Assembly (NCBI GenBank): GCA_029233965.1
Contig: JARGOP010000008.1
Span: forward strand, 11,288 to 63,653
Direction of reading: 5' to 3'
Length of the DNA stretch: 52,366 nucleotides
Source: Verrucomicrobiales bacterium
GTDB lineage: Bacteria; Verrucomicrobiota; Verrucomicrobiia; Verrucomicrobiales; DEV007
The notes under the pieces were generated by a model. That model saw nothing but the letters and a program-made list of their open reading frames with translations. It did no database searches and was not told where the DNA came from. Positions 1 to 8,489 of the stretch are shown here, piece by piece (the stretch's first letter is position 1; each line of letters starts with the position of its first letter). A program made the translations under genes and the position numbers.

Positions 1-1668
1 CCTTTCCCGGAACTTTTCGAACTCGCGGCACAGATCCGAACGCTGGAGCCATGGAAGACACTTCACGATCAGGATCTGCTCCTCATCGAAATGCCCGGGG
101 AGAAAATTCCGAGGGTGGTTTCAATCCTTGGAAACGCGGAATCAGTCTTCGCGTTTCACCTGTACCGTCGCGAAAAAGGAATTGAGTTCTGGCAGCAAAT
201 CTTCGAGTCAGGTGAGCCTCTGAATGCCGACCTTTTGCGCCTCGATTTGCTCGAGTGCGAATTTCTCGATGAGGAAGAGATGGACCCTGCCGACATCGGA
301 TTTCAGAAAAAGCATGGCAAAACAACCCGGCGCGCCAAAGGATGGTCGCTTTTCAGTGCCTACAATCCCGGCTGGCTCCCGTGGGAATTGACTGAAGAAG
401 AGGCGTGGGAACTCATCTGCGCGATGAGACTCTTCCTGTACTTTTTCGACGAATTGAAAAATCGACCGCAGTTTGAATCCGATGCGAAAGTGGTTTTTCC
501 GTTACTTCGACTGAGAGGCGGGAGCGGAGATCTTTGCCCCGAGAACTGGGTGCTTGAGAATGGGCCTTTGCCGGTCGTTGGGAATCTTGCTTCAGGGAGA
601 AATGAGGATGCGGCGCTTTGTCGATCCAAAGAAGCCTTTGCCGGGATGGAAAAAATAAAGGTGGTGTCAAAGTCCACCTGGGAAGCCGGAGTGGTTATTA
701 CGGAGCTGCCTGTATCCAGTGGAGGGGGATCTCGTCCCTTCTATTCGCGGGTGGCGCTCTGTGTCGATAGGGATTCCGAGTTTCTTGGGAATCCGGTGGT
801 CTACGGCGGCGACGATGATGACGATGCAGGGGCTCTTCAGCGAGCGGTCGCGATGATGGCGAAAGACTCAGGAATCCTGCCGGGCACTATTCGAGTCTCA
901 TCAGAGATGGAAAGAGAGGCCTTGAGCTATCTCACGGATTTATGCGGCATTCACATTACAGTGGAAGCTCTCGAGATTCTCCCCGTGGTATTGGACTCTA
1001 TGTTGAAAATGATGGGGCCAGGTCGTTCGCCCAGCCCGGTTGATGATCTTGAGGAGGAGGAGCCTGCCTCGACCCCTCAAAAGCTACCCGAACTCGTCGG
1101 GGAGGAGCGCTACACCTTGCGGATTGATATTGCGGGGGCAACCCCTCCGATCTGGAGAAGGATTTCAGTCGCTGCGGACGCGACCTTTTTCCATCTCCAC
1201 CTTGCGATTCAGGATGCGTTTCTCTGGGAGTCCGCTCACCTCCATGAATTCATTATCGGGCCGGAACGCTCGGGTCGGCGAATCGGGCATCTCATGATCG
1301 GAGGCACGGAACCGGATTTTTCGGTGACCCTGCGGGAGGTGTTAGGTAAGCGGCGGAAAAAGCTGACTTATATATACGACTTCGGAGATTGGTGGGAACA
1401 CAAGATCAAGGTGGAGATTCTGGAAAGCGTCGATCCTGCCGATCCTTCCCCGCAGTGTCATGCCGGAAAGAGGGTCGCCCCGATCGAGGATTGCGGCGGC
1501 ATCTACGGGTTTGAGTCGCTCATTGCGGGCGACTCCGAATGGCGAGAAGAGTGGGACCCCGAGGATTTGAAGGCCTTGCGAGAAGGTATTTTTGATCCTA
1601 ACTCGGTCACCTTTTGTGATGCAAACGAGCTATGGGAGTCCTACCGCTGCGGCGGAATGATGTGGTGA
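1..1668 (+). CDS. pRiA4b ORF-3-like domain protein, 5'-truncated by the window edge
   Basis: The frame is open from base 1 with no stop, so the gene begins upstream of the window. The in-frame ATG at 91 is probably internal, because the residues before it (ending LLLIEMPG) read as ordinary protein. The C-terminal ~170 residues, from about nt 1110, match the plasmid pRiA4b ORF-3-like family: YTLRIDIAGATPPIWRRI, then FHLHLAIQDAF, then YIYDFGDWWEH. The N-terminal two thirds resemble the DUF6930/DUF7309 type of region often paired with this domain, ending in an acidic linker (DDLEEEEP, about nt 1040-1065). Molecular function is unknown; the ORF-3 domain is a small alpha/beta fold of unproven role. 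The stop TGA overlaps a possible GTG start of a short reading frame (1665). It converges on metH. Confidence 0.85.
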   Translation, partial: PFPELFELAAQIRTLEPWKTLHDQDLLLIEMPGEKIPRVVSILGNAESVFAFHLYRREKGIEFWQQIFESGEPLNADLLRLDLLECEFLDEEEMDPADIGFQKKHGKTTRRAKGWSLFSAYNPGWLPWELTEEEAWELICAMRLFLYFFDELKNRPQFESDAKVVFPLLRLRGGSGDLCPENWVLENGPLPVVGNLASGRNEDAALCRSKEAFAGMEKIKVVSKSTWEAGVVITELPVSSGGGSRPFYSRVALCVDRDSEFLGNPVVYGGDDDDDAGALQRAVAMMAKDSGILPGTIRVSSEMEREALSYLTDLCGIHITVEALEILPVVLDSMLKMMGPGRSPSPVDDLEEEEPASTPQKLPELVGEERYTLRIDIAGATPPIWRRISVAADATFFHLHLAIQDAFLWESAHLHEFIIGPERSGRRIGHLMIGGTEPDFSVTLREVLGKRRKKLTYIYDFGDWWEHKIKVEILESVDPADPSPQCHAGKRVAPIEDCGGIYGFESLIAGDSEWREEWDPEDLKALREGIFDPNSVTFCDANELWESYRCGGMMW

Positions 1669-1787
1669 ACAGAGCGGCCATCGAGGCTTTCATTGCCGCG
1701 CTCGCGAGTGAGTTCGAGTTCGTGGTTTTCAGTAGCGACACAGATTTCTTGGGCTTTCCGGATGTGAAGGTGGTGAATCCTCTGTGA
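1665..1787 (+). CDS. possible 40-residue translationally coupled small ORF
   Basis: A GTG at 1665 overlaps the TGA of the preceding gene in the GTGA arrangement typical of coupled genes. It opens a 40-codon frame ending at the TGA at 1785-1787. The product would be soluble and acidic (includes EFEFVVFSSDTDFLGF) with no recognisable domain. It could be the remnant of a longer gene, or chance. The overlap and a following hairpin are the only support. Confidence 0.3.
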   Translation: MNRAAIEAFIAALASEFEFVVFSSDTDFLGFPDVKVVNPL

Positions 1788-1813
1788 GACGGACGATTCC
1801 GGGTCTCTTTCTT
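1786..1813 (+). terminator. putative intrinsic terminator
   Basis: GAGAC (1786-1790) pairs with GTCTC (1803-1807), and GGA pairs with TCC inside, with a two-base bulge. A TTTCTT tract follows. It sits directly after the upstream + strand genes and before the convergent metH terminator. Moderate stem, imperfect U-tract. Confidence 0.4.
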
Positions 1814-1887
1814 ACTCCTCAACTTAATCTTCTCCCGGGGAGTGGTTTGCCTTGAAACAAGAGGGTGAGTAGCAGATAAGGAGTAGG

Positions 1888-1921
1888 AAAAAAAGATTAC
1901 GGGAGCCGCCGCCCGCTTCCC
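1888..1921 (-). terminator. putative intrinsic terminator of metH
   Basis: Reading the minus strand just after the metH stop, a G/C-rich stem GGG(A)AGC...GCTCCC (1921 to 1901) is followed by GTAATC and seven T (1894-1888). Position and U-tract fit Rho-independent termination of metH. Confidence 0.55.
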
Positions 1922-4900
1922 TCAATCCGTCAAATTCGGAGCCAACCACTTCTCGGCCTCTTCGATGCTCATCTTCTTCCGCGCGGCATAGTCTTCCAAC
2001 TGATCGCGTTCGATCTTGCCGACGTTGAAGTATCTCGCTTCTTCGTTGAAGAAATACAAACCGCTCACCGAACTTGGCGGGAACATCGCGTAGCTCGTCG
2101 TGAGCTGCATCCCGGTCTTCTTCTCGACGTCGAGTAGATCCCAGAGCGTGGCCTTTTCGGTATGATCCGGACAAGCAGGGTAACCGGCGGCGGGACGGAT
2201 TCCGCGGTAGCGTTCCTTGATGAAGTCTTCGACCGCAAGGCCTTCGTTTTTCCCGAAGCCCATGAAATCGCGGACGCGCTTGTGCAAGAGCTCGGCGAGG
2301 CCTTCGGCGAAACGATCCGCGAGGGCCTGGATGAGGATCGCGGTGTAGTCGTCACCGGCGTCTTTAAAAGTCTTCGCATATTCTTCGATCTCGTTTCCGG
2401 CGGTCACGGCGAAAGCGCCGATGTGATCGGAGCGGCCGCTCCCGGCAGGGGCGATAAAGTCAGCAAGGTTCTGGTAAGGCGTGCCTTCTTTGATCTTCTC
2501 CTTTTGCTGACGCAGAAAGTGGAAGGTCGCGAGCTTTTCGTCTTTCGCCTCTGTGGAGAAAAGATCGACATCTTCGCCGGTGGAGTGAGCGGGATAGATC
2601 CCCCAGGTCGCACGGCAGTGGACGCGGTCGTTTTCGACAAGATCGACGAGGACGCGCTGGGCATCATCAAAGAGTTTTCTCGCTTCTTCGCCGTGGCTTT
2701 TGTGCTCGAAAATTTTCGGGTAAACGCCACGCATCTCCCAGGCGTGGAAGAAGGGCGACCAGTCAAAGACTTCGACGATATCGGCGAGGGGGACACGCTC
2801 CCAGTCGAACTGACCGATCGCTTCGGGGATCGCGATGTCGGACTGAGCCCAGTCGATTTGGTAAGGCTGCTTCTTCGCTTCTTCAAAGGGAAGATAGACA
2901 GCGGTCGATCCTTTGCCGGCGTGAATCTCGCGTTCGCGGATTTCCTGCGCCTTGTGCTCGGCGAGGAACTGATCGCGCATGTTGTCGGAAAGCAGTTTGT
3001 TGCAGACGCTGACGACGAGCGAAGCATCGCCGACGTGGACGACAGGCTCGGAGTAGTGTTCGCTGATTTTAATCGCGGTGTGGGCGCGTGAAGTCGTGGC
3101 TCCGCCGAGGAGAAGAGGGACTTTCCATCCTTTTTTCTCAAACTCTTTCGCGTTGTAGATCATCTCGTCGAGCGACGGCGTAATGAGTCCTGACATGCCG
3201 ACAATATCAGCCCCGTGTTCAGCGGCCGAGGCCATGATTTTATCGCAATCAACCATGACGCCGAGGTCGATGACTTTGTAGCCGTTACAGCCGAGGACCA
3301 CGCCGACGATGTTTTTACCGATGTCGTGGACGTCGCCTTTCACGGTGGCAATCACAAAAACGGGTGCTTTGTCCTCCTCACCCTCCTTCTTCTCCGCGAG
3401 CATGAAAGGCTCAAGGTAGGCAACGGCCTTCTTCATGACCCGGGCGCTCTTCACGACCTGAGGAAGGAACATTTTCCCGTCGCCAAAAAGGTCGCCGACG
3501 ATCTTCATGCCATCCATGAGCGGTCCTTCGATGATGTTGAGGGGCTTGCCGAGAGCCTGGCGGGCTTCCTCGGTGTCCTCTTCGATGTAGTCGGTGATGC
3601 CTTTGACGAGGGCGTGAGAAATACGTTCGCCGTAGGTGCCCTCCCGCCAGCTCAGGTCAGGACCGGTGCTCCTGCTGCCTCCGGTGACCCCGGCGGCTTT
3701 GAGTTCTTCGGCGTAGTCGATGAGGGCCTCGGTCGCATCGGGGTGGCGGTTGAGAAGGACATCTTCGACAAGTTTGAGGAGCTTCGGCTCGACTTCGTCG
3801 TACACTTCGAGCATCCCCGGGTTCACGATTCCCATGTCCATGCCGGCCTGGCCGGCGTGGTAGAGGAAGGCGGCGTGCATCGCTTCGCGGACGACGTTGT
3901 TGCCCCGGAAGCTGAAGGAAATGTTGGAAACACCTCCTGACACTTTTGCGCCGGGGAGGTTCTCTTTGATCCATCGTGTCGCATTGATGAAATCGACCGC
4001 GTAGTTGTTGTGTTCCTCCATCCCCGTGGCGACGGTGAGGATGTTAGGGTCGAAAATGATGTCGTTCTGATTGAAGCCGACTTCATCGACGAGGATGCGG
4101 TAGGCGCGTTCGCAGATGCGGATTTTGCTTTCGTAGCTGTCGGCCTGGCCCTTCTCATCGAAGGCCATGACGACGACGGCAGCGCCGTATTTCATGACCT
4201 TGCGGGCCTGCTCTTTGAATTCCTCTTCACCGCCTTTGAGGGAAATGGAGTTCACGATACCTTTGCCCTGAATGCACTTAAGTCCCGCTTCGATGATGTC
4301 CCATTTTGAGGAGTCTACCATGATCGGCACGGCGGCGACGTCCGGCTCCGAGGCGAGCAGGTTGAGGTAGCGGGTCATCACGGGAACGCCTTCGATCATG
4401 CCTTCATCCATGCAGACGTCGATGACTGGAGCGCCGTTCTCGACCTGTTGACGCGCGATTGCGACGGCTTCTTCAAGGTTGTCCTCTTTGATGAGCTTTT
4501 TGAATTTCGGAGAACCGGCAACGTTGGTTCGCTCGCCGACCATGAGGAAGTTTTTCTCAGCGGTATGGTTGTAGGCTTCAGATCCTGACAAGCGCATGAC
4601 GGGGTCGGCGGTCGGGATTTCTCGCGGAGCGAAACGACCGGAGACTTTGGCGATCGCGGCGACGTGTTCCGGGGTGTTGCCGCAACATCCACCGATGAGA
4701 TTGACGAGTCCGTCGTTGGCGAACTTACCGAGGAATTCCTCCATGTGATGAGGCTCGAGATCGAATCCGGTCGGAGCGAGCGGGTTCGGCAGTCCGGCGT
4801 TCGGGTAGACAGATACATTTGTCTCTGCGACCTTGGAAAGTTCCGCGAGGTGCGGCTCGATGAGGTCAGGGCCGAGCGAACAGTTCAGTCCGACCGCAAG

Positions 4901-5698
4901 GGGGTTGACGTGAGCGAAGGCGTTCCACATCGCTTCGACCTTCTGGGCCGAGATCATGGTTTCTCCGCCGCGACCCACCGCTGCGGAAACGATGATGGGA
5001 AAATCGACGTGGTCTTCGTCGTAGACTTCGCGCAGCGCGACCATGGCGGCTTTGGCATTGAGTGAGTCGAAAATGGTTTCCACCATCATGATGTCAGTGC
5101 CGCCTTCGATGAGGGCACGGATCTGATGTTTGTAGGCGTCGCGAACCTGATCAAAGGTCACGACACGGAATCCGGCGTCCTCAGCGTCAGGGGAGTTTGT
5201 TAGAGAAACCGTCATTGGACCGATTGCTCCGGCGACGTAGCGCTTGCGTCCGGTCTCATTGCCGATGCGGTCGCACCATTCGCGGCAGAGTTGGGCTGAC
5301 TTCACGTTGAGCTCCCAGGCGAGGTCTTTGAGAAAGGGATTGTGGACGACGTCACGCTCAAAGAATTCGGGGTCTTTGCGGCCCTTGCCTTTTTCCCTCG
5401 GGTCTTCGACAAAGAACTCGCTCTGGGCTAGGTAGGTTGCCGAAAAGGTGTTCGTCTCGATGATGTCGGAGCCGGCTTCGAGGAAGCGCTTGTGAATATC
5501 ACCGATGACATCGGGCTTCGTGATCGAGAGGATGTCCCCGTTGTTGAGAAGATCTTTTTCGTTCTTCTGAAAGCGGCCACCGCGGGCGTCTTTTTCCTCA
5601 AGCCCGTAGCCGCGGATCGTGGTGCCCATGGCCCCGTCGAGGACGAAGATGCGTTCTTTCAACGCGGAGCGGATTTCTTTTTCGAGGTCGGATGGCAT
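1922..5698 (-). CDS. metH: cobalamin-dependent methionine synthase
   Basis: Transfers the methyl group of 5-methyltetrahydrofolate to homocysteine through methylcobalamin, making methionine in the cytoplasm. At 1258 residues it matches full-length MetH (about 1200-1260) with all four modules in order. The homocysteine-binding module starts at [10 protein letters not shown] and carries the zinc cysteines in GLNCSLG and GGCCGN (near residue 338). The pterin module includes [16 protein letters not shown]. The cobalamin module has [10 protein letters not shown], with the cobalt-ligand His near residue 790. The AdoMet reactivation domain is C-terminal. The start ATG follows the BtuB-like gene by 64 bp on the same strand, so the two may be co-transcribed behind a cobalamin riboswitch. 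An intrinsic terminator follows the stop. Confidence 0.98.
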   Translation of the reverse strand: MPSDLEKEIRSALKERIFVLDGAMGTTIRGYGLEEKDARGGRFQKNEKDLLNNGDILSITKPDVIGDIHKRFLEAGSDIIETNTFSATYLAQSEFFVEDPREKGKGRKDPEFFERDVVHNPFLKDLAWELNVKSAQLCREWCDRIGNETGRKRYVAGAIGPMTVSLTNSPDAEDAGFRVVTFDQVRDAYKHQIRALIEGGTDIMMVETIFDSLNAKAAMVALREVYDEDHVDFPIIVSAAVGRGGETMISAQKVEAMWNAFAHVNPLAVGLNCSLGPDLIEPHLAELSKVAETNVSVYPNAGLPNPLAPTGFDLEPHHMEEFLGKFANDGLVNLIGGCCGNTPEHVAAIAKVSGRFAPREIPTADPVMRLSGSEAYNHTAEKNFLMVGERTNVAGSPKFKKLIKEDNLEEAVAIARQQVENGAPVIDVCMDEGMIEGVPVMTRYLNLLASEPDVAAVPIMVDSSKWDIIEAGLKCIQGKGIVNSISLKGGEEEFKEQARKVMKYGAAVVVMAFDEKGQADSYESKIRICERAYRILVDEVGFNQNDIIFDPNILTVATGMEEHNNYAVDFINATRWIKENLPGAKVSGGVSNISFSFRGNNVVREAMHAAFLYHAGQAGMDMGIVNPGMLEVYDEVEPKLLKLVEDVLLNRHPDATEALIDYAEELKAAGVTGGSRSTGPDLSWREGTYGERISHALVKGITDYIEEDTEEARQALGKPLNIIEGPLMDGMKIVGDLFGDGKMFLPQVVKSARVMKKAVAYLEPFMLAEKKEGEEDKAPVFVIATVKGDVHDIGKNIVGVVLGCNGYKVIDLGVMVDCDKIMASAAEHGADIVGMSGLITPSLDEMIYNAKEFEKKGWKVPLLLGGATTSRAHTAIKISEHYSEPVVHVGDASLVVSVCNKLLSDNMRDQFLAEHKAQEIREREIHAGKGSTAVYLPFEEAKKQPYQIDWAQSDIAIPEAIGQFDWERVPLADIVEVFDWSPFFHAWEMRGVYPKIFEHKSHGEEARKLFDDAQRVLVDLVENDRVHCRATWGIYPAHSTGEDVDLFSTEAKDEKLATFHFLRQQKEKIKEGTPYQNLADFIAPAGSGRSDHIGAFAVTAGNEIEEYAKTFKDAGDDYTAILIQALADRFAEGLAELLHKRVRDFMGFGKNEGLAVEDFIKERYRGIRPAAGYPACPDHTEKATLWDLLDVEKKTGMQLTTSYAMFPPSSVSGLYFFNEEARYFNVGKIERDQLEDYAARKKMSIEEAEKWLAPNLTD

Positions 5699-5726
5699 GG
5701 CGCGGAATTAAACAGGGTTGTTTGGA

Positions 5727-5750
5727 GTAGGAAAGTAGGAAAGTAGGAAA
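5727..5750. repeat. three perfect tandem copies of GTAGGAAA
   Basis: The 64-bp gap between the BtuB-like gene and metH holds three head-to-tail copies of GTAGGAAA. The 11-mer GGAGTAGGAAA at the left edge (5724-5734) recurs at 1880-1890, just beyond the metH terminator. On the transcribed (minus) strand this is a pyrimidine tract of TTTCCTAC units between two genes that may share a transcript. Role unknown. Confidence 0.8.
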
Positions 5751-5762
5751 GAAGCGACAGGA

Positions 5763-7787
5763 TTACTGTCCAATGAGAAAACGAGCTCCGACGAAACCGC
5801 CGGCACCGGGGGCTTCGAACCCGGCGACGTAGTCGTATTGCTCGTTAAATGCGTTTTCGAGGCGGGCGTAGATTTCCACGTTGTCAGACACCTCGTATTT
5901 CCCGAAGAAGCGTGCAACGGTGTAGCCGCCGGGATCCTGCTGGGCGGGGCCTCCGAAGAATCCGCGATCAGTGCGGTCATACGCGCCGGTGATTTCGGTG
6001 CCTATCTGCCAGCGATCTGCGGAATAAACCGCGCCTGCTCCGAGCGTGTGTCGGGGACGGCGGATGAGTCGTGCCCCCGGTTGGTAGGCAAGGAGGTAGG
6101 AGCCGTCGGTGACATGTGCATTCAGATACGTGTAATTAGCGTAGAGGTTCAGTCGATCCGTTGCTGAGATTGAGAATTCGAATTCGAAGCCATCGGACCC
6201 TGTGTCGACCTGAGCAGCACCGAAGGTGATGGGATCGTTGTCGACGAGATTCTCGATCTCGTTGTTGAAGTAGGTCAGGCTGATAAGGCCGTCGCTGTGG
6301 AAGACTTCCTGCTGAACACCAAACTCGTAGGTCAGGCTTTCTTCCGGCAGGAGGTCGGCTGCCTTCGTCAGGCTGTTCGTGAAGAGCAGGTCCTGCCCTG
6401 TCGGGGCTTTGTAACCGGTTGCGACTTTCCCGAAGAGAGTGGTGCCGGTCGGTTCGATTTCATGACTCAACTGAACCGTGTAGGTCCCCTTGCTCTCGTA
6501 GGTATCGTGGTCGTCGTAGCGACCGGAAGTGAGAAGGTGGTAGTTTGCAGGGAGATCGACGTCGGCCTGAGCAAAGACGCTGGTGAATCCATACTCAAAG
6601 CTGGACTGCTGATTGAATGGGCTGGACGGGAGCGGAGTCCGCTCGAAGGTGTACTCGTAGGCACCGCCACCGAGGGTCAGGGTGACTTCATCGGAAGGGT
6701 GATAATTGAAGACAGTCTCCCATTCGCTTCCGTCCTGCACGAGGCGGTTGTCATTGAAGAAAGGAGTCTGCAGTGCGGTAAGTTCGTTGACTGTGTAGCT
6801 GTAGAAAGTCGAGAAATCCCAGTCATCACGAATGATAGTGAATCGGGGAGAGAAAAGCCCTGACTGATTGGCATTAGTCTGTTGCTCGGGGAAGGCGGGG
6901 CTGAGAGATCCGTCGAAGGCAAAGCGTGAGCCCGGCACTTCGAGGAAGGCATTCTGAAGGGAACCGAGGAGATCAAAGTAGATCCCGTCACCCAGCTCGA
7001 CGGCCACGTTTCCACGGAAGGTGGCGTTGTCATAGTCCGAGCGGATTCGATCATTTTTCGTATCGAGAAAACTTCCGTCGAAAGCAACGCCAACGGCGCC
7101 GTCGCGGAGGGTCACTTTCGCACCGCTGCGGAAGGTGTTGAATGAGCCTCCCCCGGCATAGGTCGAGAGCGTGTTCGATTCGACGAAGCGGGCGTCGGTG
7201 GTGCGGAGATCAATCGCTCCGGCGAGGGCGTCGGAACCATAGAGGGAACTTGCGGGACCGCGGGAGAATTGCACTGACTCCAGATTCGAGACGTCAAGAA
7301 ACTCAAGCTGGTAGATTCCGGCGAGGCCGCGGGGGAGGCGCCGACCGTTGAGGAGAACTACGGTGTGATCGCTCTCCATTCCCCGGACGAAAATCGAGGT
7401 TTGAGTTCCTTCGCCCCCGGTTGAAGCGACGTTCACACCCGCAGACTGACGGAGAATGGACGCGATATCGTAGCGCTGGTAGGTTCGAATCTCAGCGCCG
7501 GCGATGGTATCGACTGATGGAAGGAGAATTTTTTCCCCTTCTGCATCCGAGAGAACGGTTCGTGTCGCGATGCTGGGGACGACGAGCTGTTGGGCAACTT
7601 CTTCGCGAATGAGGACAGATCTCGCTGAGGATTCTTCAGTAAGATAGGTCACGTCGAGAGTCGCGGCCTCATCCGTGAAAGTGGATCCTGTGCCTCCCTG
7701 TGATCTCGCCGTCAGTGGCGCGAGAAGTGCCAGCGAGAAGCTTGAAATAACTCGCATCAACAAATCTTGATTCATGGATATGTTCAT
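5763..7787 (-). CDS. btuB: TonB-dependent outer-membrane receptor, probable vitamin B12 transporter
   Basis: 674 residues with an N-terminal signal peptide (hydrophobic core about residues 10-28, ending near TARSQG). A plug domain follows, with IRTYQRYDIASILRQSAGVN, VFRGME-like IFVRGME and VVLLNGRRLPRG near residues 100-160, then a long beta-barrel with alternating aromatic strands. Length and plug sequence fit BtuB-type receptors (about 600-650). The B12 assignment rests on two neighbours: a cobalamin riboswitch-like leader directly upstream and the B12 enzyme metH directly downstream. The last residues (ARFLIGQ) do not end in the usual terminal aromatic. A colicin I/iron-type TonB receptor is the alternative if the leader is not a riboswitch. 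Two in-frame ATGs (codons 1 and 5) are possible starts. Confidence 0.85.
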   Translation of the reverse strand: MNISMNQDLLMRVISSFSLALLAPLTARSQGGTGSTFTDEAATLDVTYLTEESSARSVLIREEVAQQLVVPSIATRTVLSDAEGEKILLPSVDTIAGAEIRTYQRYDIASILRQSAGVNVASTGGEGTQTSIFVRGMESDHTVVLLNGRRLPRGLAGIYQLEFLDVSNLESVQFSRGPASSLYGSDALAGAIDLRTTDARFVESNTLSTYAGGGSFNTFRSGAKVTLRDGAVGVAFDGSFLDTKNDRIRSDYDNATFRGNVAVELGDGIYFDLLGSLQNAFLEVPGSRFAFDGSLSPAFPEQQTNANQSGLFSPRFTIIRDDWDFSTFYSYTVNELTALQTPFFNDNRLVQDGSEWETVFNYHPSDEVTLTLGGGAYEYTFERTPLPSSPFNQQSSFEYGFTSVFAQADVDLPANYHLLTSGRYDDHDTYESKGTYTVQLSHEIEPTGTTLFGKVATGYKAPTGQDLLFTNSLTKAADLLPEESLTYEFGVQQEVFHSDGLISLTYFNNEIENLVDNDPITFGAAQVDTGSDGFEFEFSISATDRLNLYANYTYLNAHVTDGSYLLAYQPGARLIRRPRHTLGAGAVYSADRWQIGTEITGAYDRTDRGFFGGPAQQDPGGYTVARFFGKYEVSDNVEIYARLENAFNEQYDYVAGFEAPGAGGFVGARFLIGQ

Positions 7788-7825
7788 AACCTAAGAGTGG
7801 GTTGGTGCAAGTGTTTTTCGTTGGA

Positions 7826-8005
7826 AAGGTGATACCGGCGTTCTCGAGAGGACAGGCGAGAAGCCGTTTGCTCACTCTTCCCTGCCTGTATGACACAGCA
7901 GTGGCTTGCGAATTTTTTGCAGCAGAGTAACATTCTTCAAGCATCAGGAGTGGTTCTGCGAAAGCAGGATCCGGCAACCTGGTTTAGAGAAGCCAAGGTG
8001 CCTTG
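7826..8005 (-). promoter_or_regulatory. divergent cobalamin (AdoCbl) riboswitch
   Basis: The leader of the BtuB-like gene, read on the minus strand, carries the landmarks of the family in order. There is a 5' AAGGCACC. A CAGG...CCTG hairpin leads into TTTCGCAGAACC, matching the CCCGCAACtGT core. AAGCCACTG follows and, after a short hairpin, GGGAAGAGTGAG, the two most conserved blocks. The 3' end is CGAGAACGCCGGTATCACC, resembling the B12 box. AAGG/CCTT at the two ends can close P1. Several positions deviate from consensus, so this is a divergent member. Known family members lower transporter expression when AdoCbl is abundant. The expression platform (7788-7825) shows no obvious terminator, so translational control is more likely. 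Confidence 0.65.
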
Positions 8006-8081
8006 ATTGCGACGCAGAATTTCCCCGGGGATTCACGGCGCTATCGATGTGCGGTTGATACATACCGAACAGAAATTCTCG

Positions 8082-8095
8082 CGGGCGGAAGCCCG
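8082..8095. other. small hairpin between the riboswitch leader and a divergent small gene
   Basis: CGGGC (8082-8086) and GCCCG (8091-8095) flank GGAA, a stable 5-bp stem. The surrounding stretch 8006-8137 separates the minus-strand B12 leader from the + strand gene at 8138. It also has an imperfect inverted repeat, TGATGC / TGCATCA (8099-8133). No convincing -35/-10 pair was found. Confidence 0.4.
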
Positions 8096-8137
8096 ACCTG
8101 ATGCGGTCACTGAAAATCACAGCAACTGCATCAAATC

Positions 8138-8386
8138 ATGAAAGACCTGAACGAAACCAGCCTCGCGGACTTCCGGCAGGCATCGAAGCGCAGCCGGTTG
8201 GCCACGCGCGTAAACGAAGCAAACCCCAATCATCACCTCTGGAATAATCGAGGGACCTGGTGGTGTCATTTCACCGTTCACCGACCTGATTACACCTCGG
8301 AGCGCGTCAGGATTTCGCTGAAGACCCGCGAGATCGAACGGGCGCGTGAATATCGGGATGAACTCTTGAAAAGCCTTTGCGAATGA
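8138..8386 (+). CDS. small protein resembling an integrase arm-type DNA-binding domain
   Basis: 82 residues. The middle (LWNNRGTWWCHFTVHRP, about residues 33-49) and the following basic helix rich in Arg and Glu (ISLKTREIERAREYRDELL) follow the strand-strand-helix pattern of the arm DNA-binding domain at the N-terminus of tyrosine recombinases. No catalytic domain follows, so it is either a free-standing DNA-binding protein or a recombinase remnant. The frame is short but protein-like and lies in its own intergenic slot, divergent from the B12 locus. No strong Shine-Dalgarno is visible. Function not assigned. Confidence 0.55.
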   Translation: MKDLNETSLADFRQASKRSRLATRVNEANPNHHLWNNRGTWWCHFTVHRPDYTSERVRISLKTREIERAREYRDELLKSLCE

Positions 8387-8489
8387 ATCCTCAAAGAGTG
8401 CGATCCAGTCTCCCGGCCAATTTTGAGACATGGCCGGAACCGATGAAGCGCCGGTTTCTTCAGTGCAATGAGCTTTGGGAGTCGCCGGA

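Noticed and set aside
2162-3091. Long open frame (309 codons) on the + strand inside metH
   Set aside because: It is the complement of a well-conserved coding region; its composition is codon-shadow and it matches no protein pattern.
7669-7977. 102-codon minus-strand frame across the B12 leader
   Set aside because: It overlaps the receptor start and the conserved riboswitch blocks, and its residues do not look like protein.
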